From Lachnospiraceae bacterium AC2028 (lineage in GTDB: Bacteria; Bacillota; Clostridia; Lachnospirales; Lachnospiraceae): a DNA stretch of 64,000 bases. A program made the translations under genes and the position numbers. The notes below the pieces were generated by a model, which saw only the letters and a list, made by a program, of their open reading frames with translations, was not told the origin of the DNA and ran no database searches. This document shows, one piece after another, positions 46,602 to 53,940 of this stretch. Position 1 is the first letter of the stretch; each line of letters begins with the position of its first letter. The stretch lies in NCBI GenBank assembly GCA_000702685.1, contig JNJD01000012.1, forward strand, positions 62,001 through 126,000, in the 5' to 3' direction.

Positions 46602-47265
46602 CAGTTTTTAAGCGGCTTTTTAAGTAACCAGACCCCGCACCGCACGTGATTGCGGCACGGGGTCTGACTCATGACATTAACCTTTGACCTACTCCGAAAA
46701 TTCTTAAATTTTTATGTAGATCCCAATCTGATAATCTGCTTTCGCCGGTTCCCAAAAGGAATTAGAAAACACCGTGAATATTTTCCTTGCGAAAGCCGTA
46801 CCATCCTCCGTAAAGCGGCTCATCGGATCAGGCGATCCGGATAGTGCAAACGCATCTAAGAGCTGCCTTTCCCCACGGAAAAGACAACTTACCCATCTGT
46901 TCGGGTATCAATATTATTATTTTCGATTATTTTGGCTACACAATGGATATTTTGGAGGAAATCTCCTGCGAAAGATAAGACCGGCCTGCAATGTTATGAC
47001 GCATGCGGTTCTTCCTATCCGCAGATCTGATGCTGCGGATATATCGAATGTGTATCTTCCGGTCCGGGAGGACCTTTTTTCGGTTCATCTCCTTTCCGCC
47101 GCTACGGTTTTCGGAAGATGTAAAGCCATTATCAGCGGATGAATACGGCATATTCAAGGGCAATTTTCCACAAATTTTCACCGACACAGATGTCATTTCA
47201 GTTGATTTTCCGGCGGAAAAACCGATATATACTGGTGAAAGACTGTTTGTATACTATTTTTTACC
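46602..47265. other. Non-coding region with several perfect dyads; possible structured RNA
   Basis: About 660 bp hold no convincing gene. Visible structures include AGACCCCG/CGGGGTCT with inner CCGCA/TGCGG (46630-46665), GCTTTCGC near 46739 with GCGAAAGC near 46790, CGGATC-AGGC-GATCCG (46824-46839), a long imperfect stem between about 46813 and 46870 (GCGGCTC with GAGCTGC), TTTCC/GGAAA (46868-46880), and ATCCGCA/TGCGGAT (47017-47040). The pairing fits either strand. I recognise no known RNA family. Confidence 0.45.
47061..47080 (+). terminator. Rho-independent terminator on the plus strand with no obvious gene
   Basis: GGTCC-GGGA-GGACC followed by six T has the form of a compact terminator. 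No plus-strand coding gene ends before it, which suggests a small RNA upstream. Confidence 0.55.
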
Positions 47266-47294
47266 TTGACGCTCCGATACAAAACGGCTATTAT
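47266..47294 (+). promoter_or_regulatory. mecA promoter
   Basis: TTGACG (47266-47271), a 17-bp spacer and TATTAT (47289-47294) predict a start near 47301. Confidence 0.75.
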
Positions 47295-47327
47295 ATGACA
47301 ATCTTGTAAAAGATGGGGGAAAAACAG

Positions 47328-48122
47328 TTGAACATTGAAGTACTGGGTAACCTTCGCGTTAAGTGTACCCTTACAAGTGAATATCTTAAGTCGCGCTGGA
47401 TAGATGCGGGCGATCTTGCCTACGGTTCCGAAGCGGCAACTGCTCTCTTCAGGGATATCATCGAAGAGACCAGGGAAAAGTTCGGTATCGATTTCCAGGC
47501 CAGGGAAAACCACCCTGTGATGATCGAAGCCATACCCATGGGAGAAGGCTCACTCGCTGTCATAATCAGCAAGGCGGAAGATGCCGAGGAACTCGACACG
47601 AGGTTCTCCAGATTCTCGCCGGAACACGCAGCCGAGGGCATCACCCCCGATTACGGCGATGACGAGGATGATATCGACGAAGATGATGACGGAATCGAAG
47701 GTGCAGCTCCCGTTTTCAGGGAGAGAAAGCGCAGCTCTTCAAAGCCTTCGGTCAGGAAGAACGTTACCGATTTCGGCAAGCCCTTCTTCGAAACTCTCGA
47801 AAAAGAAAAAGAGCGCATCCGTGAAGGCGGCTGTCTTGTCACCATCACTTTCGACATGATCGGCGATCTCTACGATCTGGCCGGCGCGGGTCTCGGTTAC
47901 AAGGGAGAGACATCCCTTTACAAGAACACCTCAACGGGCAAGTACCTGCTCGTGATACCCGCAGAGGGTGAGGAATACACCAAGGCACTGAATTTCGCCG
48001 AGGCTGCCTCGGAATTCGGAAAGGCGCGTATAGTCCCCAGAGCGGGAGCCGCTTTTCTCGACAAGGATCACGAGTGTCTCATAGGAACCGGCGCACTCGA
48101 CAAGATCGCGGGAGAAAAATAA
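47328..48122 (+). CDS. mecA: MecA-type adaptor protein for ClpC
   Basis: I start it at TTG 47328, because GGGGGA lies 7 nt upstream and the product then begins MNIEVLGN, as in MecA. The ATG at 47313 has no ribosome site and is only 12 nt from the predicted transcript start. The protein has 264 residues. The N-terminal domain (RDIIEETREKFGIDF, VMIEAIPMGEGSLAVII) and C-terminal domain (VTITFDMIGDLYDLAGAGLG) are joined by a very acidic linker of about 40 residues. MecA delivers substrates to the ClpCP protease and regulates competence or stress regulators. Confidence 0.88.
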   Translation: MNIEVLGNLRVKCTLTSEYLKSRWIDAGDLAYGSEAATALFRDIIEETREKFGIDFQARENHPVMIEAIPMGEGSLAVIISKAEDAEELDTRFSRFSPEHAAEGITPDYGDDEDDIDEDDDGIEGAAPVFRERKRSSSKPSVRKNVTDFGKPFFETLEKEKERIREGGCLVTITFDMIGDLYDLAGAGLGYKGETSLYKNTSTGKYLLVIPAEGEEYTKALNFAEAASEFGKARIVPRAGAAFLDKDHECLIGTGALDKIAGEK

Positions 48123-48148
48123 AAATAACATACGTTTCTTATATGCCG

Positions 48149-48175
48149 CGGGGAGACTTTTCATAAGTCTCCCCG
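48149..48175 (+). terminator. Terminator after mecA
   Basis: CGGGGAGACTT pairs perfectly with AAGTCTCCCCG across a 5-nt loop. The T run is broken (TTCCACGTTCC). Confidence 0.65.
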
Positions 48176-48260
48176 TTCCACGTTCCATATGTTTTTATAC
48201 AAGGGTTTATGCTATAATGTACTGAGTCTTTTTCATAAATTTATGAAAGGAAAAAGTCTG

Positions 48261-50318
48261 ATGATGAAAACCCGCTTGAAGGTAAAGGGGCACTTAAGAT
48301 CGTATATGCGCTTCAGCATATATCTCGGTCTGCTTCTCCTTGCCGTTAATGCCGCCATATTCCTGGTAAGTATTCAGGCCGGTGCACTTCTTTGTGCATT
48401 TACCGTTTTCTATTTTATAGTTTCCCTTACTCTGTATTACAACAACAAGCCCATGATCATGAATGAGCTTGTAAGCTTCGCGACCGAGTACGGCCAGATA
48501 CAGAGAAAGCTCCTCAGAGAGCTCGACATTCCCTATGCCCTTCTCGATGAGGACGGCAAGGTGATGTGGACCAATCTTGCATTCGAGCAGATCACCGACG
48601 AACCCAAAAAATACAATAAGTCGATCACTTCCATCTTCCCCGTCATAACCGGGGACAGGCTTCCGAGGGAAGAAGATTCCGATGAAGCCGAATTCGATAT
48701 TGAGCACGAAGGAAGGGATTACAGCATCCGCCTCAAGAGGATCCCGCTCAAGGAGATGGCCGAGAACAGCGACCTCATTGAAGCCGAAGGATACAACGGA
48801 TATCTCATAGCGATGTTCATGTTCGATAAGACCGCTCTCAACATCGCACTTCAGGAACTGGATGACCAGTCACTCTGTGTCGGAATGATCTATCTGGACA
48901 ATTTCGACGAGGCAATGGAAAGTGTCGAGGAGGTCAAGCAGAGCCTTCTTGCCGCACTCATAGACAGAAAGATCAACAAGTACATATCCGGTCTCGACGG
49001 AATCTGCCGCAAGACCGAGAAGGATAAGTACCTCGTGATACTCCGCAAGAAAGCGATCGCCGAGATGCAGGACAAGCATTTCGAACTCCTTCAGGACATC
49101 AAGACGGTCAAGCTCGGTGAGAATTCCATGGCGGTCACCACCAGTATCGGACTCGGTGTGGACGGCCTTACATACGCCCAGAATTACGAATATGCACGTA
49201 ATGCGATAGACCTTGCACTCGGAAGAGGCGGCGACCAGGCCGTCATCAAGACCAAGGACCAGGTAACCTATTACGGCGGAAAGTCACAGACCATCGAAAA
49301 GAGTACGAGAGTCAAGGCACGTGTCAAGGCTCAGGCACTCAGGGAGATAATCACAGCCAAGGACAATGTCCTGATCATGGGACACAGCCGTCCCGATGCG
49401 GACTCATTCGGTGCTGCCGTCGGTATCTACTGTATCTCCAAGGTTCTCGGAAAGAGCGCTTACATCGTCATGGATAATCCCACCAGCGAAGTACAGCCCC
49501 TGATAGATACTTTCATAAGTGGCGGTGAGGAATACGAGGAAGTCATGATCAGTTCGCAGCAGGCCATCGATCTTGCGAATGCCGGTTCTGTCCTCGTTGT
49601 CGTAGACGTCAATAAGCCGTCGATAACCGAATGTCCCGACCTGATCAAGTACTGCAAGACCATCGTTGTACTCGACCATCACAGATCGGGAAGCGAAGTC
49701 ATCGAGAACGCGACCCTTTCATATATCGAGCCCTATGCATCCAGTGCCTGCGAGATGATATCCGAGATACTCCAGTATGCCGCGGATAATGTCAAGATCC
49801 GTCCCGAAGAAGCGGACTGCATGTATTCCGGAATAATGGTCGACTCCAACTCCTTCCAGAGCAAGGCCGGCGTAAGAACCTTCGAAGCTGCGGCATTCCT
49901 CAGAAGGTGCGGTGCCGATGTCACCAGGGTGAGAAAGATGTTCCGTGCGGGTGCGGATGAATACAGAGCCAAGGCAGATACCGTATCACAGGCCGAGATC
50001 TATCGCGGAGCATATGCGATAAGCGTCTGTACCGCAGACGACTGCCCGAGCCCCACTCTGATCGGAGCACAGGCAGCCAACGAGCTTCTCAACATAAGAG
50101 GCATCAAGGCAAGCTTCGTACTCACGGACTTCGCAGGCAAGATACATATAAGCGCAAGATCCATAGACGAAGTAAACGTCCAGCTCATCATGGAGCATAT
50201 GGGCGGAGGCGGACACCTCTCGGTCGCTGCATGCCAGCTTGAAGGCGCGCAGATAGAGGAAGCCATAGGCGAACTTAAAAACACAATTGATTCTTTGACA
50301 GAAAGCGGTGAGATCTAA
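48261..50318 (+). CDS. gdpP: GdpP-type cyclic-di-AMP phosphodiesterase
   Basis: The protein has 685 residues from ATG 48261, behind GAAAGGAA. Two N-terminal membrane helices are followed by a degenerate PAS domain (ELDIPYALLDEDGKVMWTN), a degenerate GGDEF domain (about 190-350) and DHH/DHHA1 domains. Metal ligands are visible in HSRPDADSFG (His375, Asp379, Asp381) and LDHHRSG (Asp472, His473, His474). GGGGHLSVAACQ is near the C-terminus. It hydrolyses c-di-AMP, affecting osmolyte balance and wall homeostasis. It overlaps rplI by one base. Confidence 0.95.
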   Translation: MMKTRLKVKGHLRSYMRFSIYLGLLLLAVNAAIFLVSIQAGALLCAFTVFYFIVSLTLYYNNKPMIMNELVSFATEYGQIQRKLLRELDIPYALLDEDGKVMWTNLAFEQITDEPKKYNKSITSIFPVITGDRLPREEDSDEAEFDIEHEGRDYSIRLKRIPLKEMAENSDLIEAEGYNGYLIAMFMFDKTALNIALQELDDQSLCVGMIYLDNFDEAMESVEEVKQSLLAALIDRKINKYISGLDGICRKTEKDKYLVILRKKAIAEMQDKHFELLQDIKTVKLGENSMAVTTSIGLGVDGLTYAQNYEYARNAIDLALGRGGDQAVIKTKDQVTYYGGKSQTIEKSTRVKARVKAQALREIITAKDNVLIMGHSRPDADSFGAAVGIYCISKVLGKSAYIVMDNPTSEVQPLIDTFISGGEEYEEVMISSQQAIDLANAGSVLVVVDVNKPSITECPDLIKYCKTIVVLDHHRSGSEVIENATLSYIEPYASSACEMISEILQYAADNVKIRPEEADCMYSGIMVDSNSFQSKAGVRTFEAAAFLRRCGADVTRVRKMFRAGADEYRAKADTVSQAEIYRGAYAISVCTADDCPSPTLIGAQAANELLNIRGIKASFVLTDFAGKIHISARSIDEVNVQLIMEHMGGGGHLSVAACQLEGAQIEEAIGELKNTIDSLTESGEI

Positions 50319-50764
50319 TGAAGATTATTCTTTTACAGGACGAGAAAAAACTCGGCAAAAAAGGCGACATCATAAATGCAAGCGACGGATATGCAAGAAA
50401 CTACATCCTTCCCAAGGGAATAGGCGTTGAAGCTACAGCGGCCAACATCAATGACCTTAAGCTCCAGAAAGCCAACGAGAAAAAGATCGCTGACGAAAAG
50501 CTTGCCGAAGCACAGGCACTATCCGAAAAGCTCGGTTCGCTCACAGTCGTAACATCCATAAAGACCGGTGCCGGCGGACGTTCATTCGGTTCCGTATCAT
50601 CCAAGGAGATTGCCGAAGAATGTGCCAAGCAGCACGGCATCACCCTCGATAAGAAAAAGATCGTACTGGACGATGCGATCAAAGCTCCCGGATCCTATAC
50701 GGTACAGGTCAAGCTCCATCCCCAGGTTACCGCATCCTTAAGCGTCAAGGTCGAAGAGGCTTGA
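50318..50764 (+). CDS. rplI: Ribosomal protein bL9
   Basis: The protein has 148 residues. MKIILLQDEKKLGKKGDII and the downstream RNYILPKGIGVEAT are the L9 signature. The linker helix (IADEKLAEAQALSEKL) and C-terminal RNA-binding domain are complete. The gdpP-rplI-dnaB order is widespread in Firmicutes. Confidence 0.97.
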   Translation: MKIILLQDEKKLGKKGDIINASDGYARNYILPKGIGVEATAANINDLKLQKANEKKIADEKLAEAQALSEKLGSLTVVTSIKTGAGGRSFGSVSSKEIAEECAKQHGITLDKKKIVLDDAIKAPGSYTVQVKLHPQVTASLSVKVEEA

Positions 50765-50765
50765 T

Positions 50766-52148
50766 ATGGACTACAACGAGAATGTCATCAAAAAAATAAT
50801 GCCTCACGACGATGATGCGGAAAGAGCCGTCCTCACCAGTATGCTCATGTCCTCCAAAGCCATCTCGGAGGTCCAGGAGATCATAAAAGCCGGTGACGAG
50901 TTCTATAACAGGGTTTTCGGAGTCATCTATGACACGATCGTAGAGATGGAAAACAGCGGCAGCAAGGTCGATCCCGTCACACTCAAGGACAAGCTCGGAG
51001 AAAAAGAACTTCCTTCCGATGTGGCAAGCCTTTCCTTCATCATGGACATCATGAAGGATTCCGCCACCAGCACCAGCGCCAACGCATCTTACTATGCAGG
51101 TATTGTCCACAGAAAGGCCGAGAGCAGAAGCCTGATAAGGGCAGCCGAGACGATCGCCGAAGAAGGATATAAGGACGACACCGACGTAAGCGAGCTCTTT
51201 GATGATGCTGAAAAGAAGATCTTCGAAGCAACACAGTCAAGAGTCGTAAGAGACATCAAGCCCATAGACCAGATCTTTTACGAGGCACTCACCAATGTAG
51301 CCGCGGCATATCGTAACCGCGGCAACGTGACAGGTCTCGCAACCGGTTTCAGGGACCTGGATTACCTGACATCGGGATTCCAGAGATCCGACTTCATACT
51401 CATAGCGGCCAGACCCTCAATGGGTAAAACGGCCTTCGCCCTCAACATTGCCGAGCATATGGCTCTTAAGGGCAAAAAAGGCGTCGGAATTTTCTCACTC
51501 GAAATGAGCTCGACCCAGCTGGCAAACAGATTGATGGCCATGAATGCGAGGGTAAGCGTATCCCTTCTCAGAAGCGGCAAGATATCGGGTGACGATTATC
51601 AGAAGATCACACAGAGCGGAAGCCTCTACGGCGAATCCAATCTCTTCATAGACGATACTCCCGGAATCTCCGTATCAGAGGTCAGAGCCAAGTGCAGAAG
51701 GCTCAAAGCCGCAGGAAAGCTCGATATCATCTTCATAGACTACTTACAGCTGATGCAGGGCTCAGGCCGTGCGGAAAGCAGACAGCAGGAAGTCTCCCAG
51801 ATATCCAGAGACCTGAAGGGACTTGCACGTGAGCTCGATATTCCCGTTGTGGCCCTCTCACAGCTTTCGAGAACGGTCGAGAGCAGAAAGCCTCCAAAGC
51901 CCATGCTTTCCGACCTGCGTGAATCCGGTGCGATCGAGCAGGACGCCGATATAGTAATGTTCATCTACCGTGAGGATTACTACAACAAGGATACAAAGAG
52001 AAAGAACGTATCGGACATCATCATCGCCAAGCAGAGAAACGGCCCGGTCGATGAATTCCCTCTCGTATGGCTGCCCGAATATACCAAGTTCAGCGATATG
52101 AGCAAGGATGAAAAAGAAAAACTCAGAAGCGACTCTTCCGAGGAATAA
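50766..52148 (+). CDS. dnaB: Replicative DNA helicase DnaB
   Basis: The protein has 460 residues. The N-terminal domain (MPHDDDAERAVLTSMLMSS) is followed by the RecA-like motor with ARPSMGKTAFALNIA (Walker A), DIIFIDYLQLMQG (Walker B) and SDLRESGAIEQDADIVMFIY. It is the hexameric helicase loaded by the DnaC-like protein encoded at 20.1 kb. It starts one base after rplI. Confidence 0.97.
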   Translation: MDYNENVIKKIMPHDDDAERAVLTSMLMSSKAISEVQEIIKAGDEFYNRVFGVIYDTIVEMENSGSKVDPVTLKDKLGEKELPSDVASLSFIMDIMKDSATSTSANASYYAGIVHRKAESRSLIRAAETIAEEGYKDDTDVSELFDDAEKKIFEATQSRVVRDIKPIDQIFYEALTNVAAAYRNRGNVTGLATGFRDLDYLTSGFQRSDFILIAARPSMGKTAFALNIAEHMALKGKKGVGIFSLEMSSTQLANRLMAMNARVSVSLLRSGKISGDDYQKITQSGSLYGESNLFIDDTPGISVSEVRAKCRRLKAAGKLDIIFIDYLQLMQGSGRAESRQQEVSQISRDLKGLARELDIPVVALSQLSRTVESRKPPKPMLSDLRESGAIEQDADIVMFIYREDYYNKDTKRKNVSDIIIAKQRNGPVDEFPLVWLPEYTKFSDMSKDEKEKLRSDSSEE

Positions 52149-52156
52149 GCATAAAA

Positions 52157-52185
52157 AAAGCGCAAGTGCAACGCACCTGCGCTTT
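52157..52185. terminator. Bidirectional terminator between dnaB and the ferredoxin gene
   Basis: AAAGCGCA and TGCGCTTT close an inner GTGC/GCAC stem with a single mismatch pair. T-rich tracts follow on both strands, the better one on the minus strand. Confidence 0.85.
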
Positions 52186-52199
52186 AATTATATTTTGGA

Positions 52200-52370
52200 T
52201 TATGCCTGCTCGATTGCGCCTACAGGGCACTGTCCTGCGCATGCTCCGCAGTCGATGCACTTTTCGGGATCAATCTCGAACTTGCCGTCTGCCATGGAGA
52301 TAGCGCCAACGGGGCACTGAGCCTCGCAAGAACCGCAGCAGATACATCCGTCACCAATCTTATATGCCAT
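52200..52370 (-). CDS. 2[4Fe-4S] ferredoxin
   Basis: The protein has 56 residues from ATG 52370, behind AGGAGG. Two cluster motifs are present, CICCGSCEAQCPVGAI and CIDCGACAGQCPVGAI, the clostridial type. It is a small cytoplasmic electron carrier, for instance for pyruvate oxidation or radical SAM enzymes. It has its own terminator and a -10 (TATAAT, 52430-52435). Confidence 0.95.
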   Translation of the reverse strand: MAYKIGDGCICCGSCEAQCPVGAISMADGKFEIDPEKCIDCGACAGQCPVGAIEQA

Positions 52371-52470
52371 AATAACACCTCCTTCTGATTCGTCCATTCG
52401 GACATTGGATACCCTACTTATCCATCTGTATTATAGTAATATAATTGTCTGACTATTACAAGAAAAAGAG

Positions 52471-52490
52471 TTATTAGTCTGAACTAATAA
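52471..52490. promoter_or_regulatory. Perfect dyad upstream of the ferredoxin gene
   Basis: TTATTAGT-CTGA-ACTAATAA is exact. Related copies lie nearby (GTCTGACTATTA at 52447-52458 and AGTCTAATAG at 52496-52505). The copies flank the ferredoxin -35 region, so a regulator site is likely. I cannot name the regulator. Confidence 0.5.
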
Positions 52491-52512
52491 TAGTTAGTCT
52501 AATAGAACATCT

Positions 52513-53295
52513 TTACTTATGTGAAAAATCCTCTCCCGCGGCCGTGAGTTCTTCACGTCTTTTCTTTACACCGTCGAGAATTACCTTTTTCTTTTCGAGA
52601 AGAATCTTGGGATCGAGAGGTTTGGTATCTTTTAACGGATAATCTATTCCGAGCTCCTCGTATTTCTTTTTACCCATATCATGATAGGGGAGCGCGTCGA
52701 GGGCTCTCAGATTGTGGAACTGTCCGATGAAATATCCCAGATCATACAGGTACTTGTCGTCATCGGTCAGACCCGGAACGATAACGTGGCGGATCCACAT
52801 ATCGACATTCTTCTCCTGGAGATAGAACGGGAATTTCAGAATATTCGTATTGGGCTGAGCGCACAGGGCCTTGTGATGCTCATTGTCGATATGCTTGATA
52901 TCGAGCATTACGAGATCGGTCAGCTCGCAGAGCCTGTCATACTTTTTCATCAGCTCCGCATTGTCGGGATTGAACATGATTCCCGAGGTATCGAGACAGG
53001 TATGGATGCCGTCCTTTTTGCAGAGTTCGAAGAGTTCGAGCAGGAAATCGATCTGGACAAGAGGCTCTCCTCCGGTCACGGTGATACCGCCGCCGTTCTG
53101 GTAGAAGCTCTCGTTCCTGTGATACTGCTCGAGGATATATTTGGGCTCCATATCGGTTGCACCCGCCATCTCCCAGGTGTCCGGGTTATGACAGTACTGG
53201 CATCTCATGGGGCATCCCTTTGTAAATACGACAAATCTCGTGCCGGGACCGTCAACGGTTCCGAAGCTTTCAAGAGAATGGATATGACCTATCAT
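52513..53295 (-). CDS. pflA: Pyruvate formate-lyase activating enzyme
   Basis: The protein has 260 residues. It is a radical SAM enzyme that installs the glycyl radical. The cluster motif CPMRCQYCHNPDTW is near residue 30, and TGGEPLVQIDFL follows. It has no extra ferredoxin insert, so it is the PflA class rather than the eliminase-type activases. The start follows AAAAGGAG, 20 bp after the terminator of the pfl genes, so expression may come from read-through. Confidence 0.95.
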   Translation of the reverse strand: MIGHIHSLESFGTVDGPGTRFVVFTKGCPMRCQYCHNPDTWEMAGATDMEPKYILEQYHRNESFYQNGGGITVTGGEPLVQIDFLLELFELCKKDGIHTCLDTSGIMFNPDNAELMKKYDRLCELTDLVMLDIKHIDNEHHKALCAQPNTNILKFPFYLQEKNVDMWIRHVIVPGLTDDDKYLYDLGYFIGQFHNLRALDALPYHDMGKKKYEELGIDYPLKDTKPLDPKILLEKKKVILDGVKKRREELTAAGEDFSHK

Positions 53296-53310
53296 CTGAT
53301 TCTCCTTTTT

Positions 53311-53342
53311 AAAACAGGCCCGGAGCTTACGCTTCCGGGCCT
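53311..53342 (-). terminator. Terminator between the pflB-grcA unit and pflA
   Basis: AGGCCCGGA and TCCGGGCCT form a perfect 9-bp stem, followed by GTTTT on the minus strand. It lies 34 bp after the glycyl-radical gene. Confidence 0.8.
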
Positions 53343-53375
53343 AATTTCAGTTAATGCATTTCCGATACCGCGAGA

Positions 53376-53621
53376 TTAAAAAGACTCGTGGAAAGTTCTG
53401 GAAATAACGTCTGCCTGCTGCTCGGGAGTAAGCTTAATGAAGTTTACTGCGTATCCGGAAACACGGATGGTGAGCTGAGGATAGTTCTCGGGATGCTGCT
53501 GTGCATCGAGAAGAGTATCTCTGTTAAGAACGTTAACGTTAAGATGGTGTCCGCCCTTGGTAGCGTAACCATCGAGAAGGTTTACAAGGTTGCTAACCTG
53601 TGTTTTTGATGCTTCTGCCAT
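53376..53621 (-). CDS. grcA: Stand-alone glycyl-radical domain of pyruvate formate-lyase (GrcA-like)
   Basis: The protein has 81 residues. It corresponds to the last 80 residues of a normal [23 protein letters not shown], the glycyl-radical loop RVSGYAVNF (Gly56) and the terminal [14 protein letters not shown]. In E. coli the homologous GrcA is a spare part; here PflB itself lacks this domain, so this protein is probably an obligatory subunit. It has a very strong ribosome site, AGGAGG. It is 22 bp after the small Cys ORF. Confidence 0.92.
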   Translation of the reverse strand: MAEASKTQVSNLVNLLDGYATKGGHHLNVNVLNRDTLLDAQQHPENYPQLTIRVSGYAVNFIKLTPEQQADVISRTFHESF

Positions 53622-53643
53622 GATTTTTTCCTCCTGTTAGGAT

Positions 53644-53847
53644 TTATTGATAGTCGTCGATTCCCTGATGGAGCGTGGGAACACTGCATGCCAGAGGGGT
53701 TCTTGAACAGTCCGTGCAACCCATGGTGGTCACGTCCCTGACATTTTCCGTATCATCAGACGTATCAACATTCACATGTCCGGTGCCGTTTTCGAAACCT
53801 TCATCGAGCATCTTTACGAGATCGTCTATCATGTCTTTTTGATCCAT
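53644..53847 (-). CDS. Small cysteine-containing protein of the pfl locus, unknown function
   Basis: The protein has 67 residues behind AAAGGAG. The first 25 residues (IDDLVKMLDEGFENGTGHVN) align with the start of the radical domain encoded next ([20 protein letters not shown]). The C-terminal half is different and carries CTDC and then a third Cys in RTPLAC. I recognise no family. It may be a partner or regulator that mimics the radical domain, or a decayed duplicate. The intact ribosome site and frame argue for a real protein. Confidence 0.75.
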   Translation of the reverse strand: MDQKDMIDDLVKMLDEGFENGTGHVNVDTSDDTENVRDVTTMGCTDCSRTPLACSVPTLHQGIDDYQ

Positions 53848-53898
53848 TAGGGTCTCCTTTCCGATATTTTATTTCTATACAGTCCCTTCCGGCCAAGG

Positions 53899-53914
53899 CA
53901 GCCCGCAGGCTGCG
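53899..53914. other. Intercistronic hairpin after pflB
   Basis: GCAGCC-CGCA-GGCTGC lies 27 bp after the pflB stop and has no T run. It may stabilise the pflB message or set the ratio of pflB to the downstream subunits. Confidence 0.5.
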
Positions 53915-53940
53915 TAGCCTTCAGAGATTTGAAGCATTTA

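Noticed and set aside
46774-47142. 122-residue plus-strand open frame in the non-coding region
   Set aside because: It starts with GTG without a ribosome site, runs over several dyads and has no recognisable protein features.
47313-47327. ATG at 47313 as the mecA start
   Set aside because: It lacks a ribosome site and lies about 12 nt from the predicted transcript start, whereas TTG 47328 has GGGGGA at the right distance and gives the MecA-like N-terminus.
53621-53644. Assembly frameshift as the cause of the split pyruvate formate-lyase
   Set aside because: The two parts are 320 bp apart with an intact ORF, two ribosome sites and a hairpin between them, which a single sequencing error cannot create.
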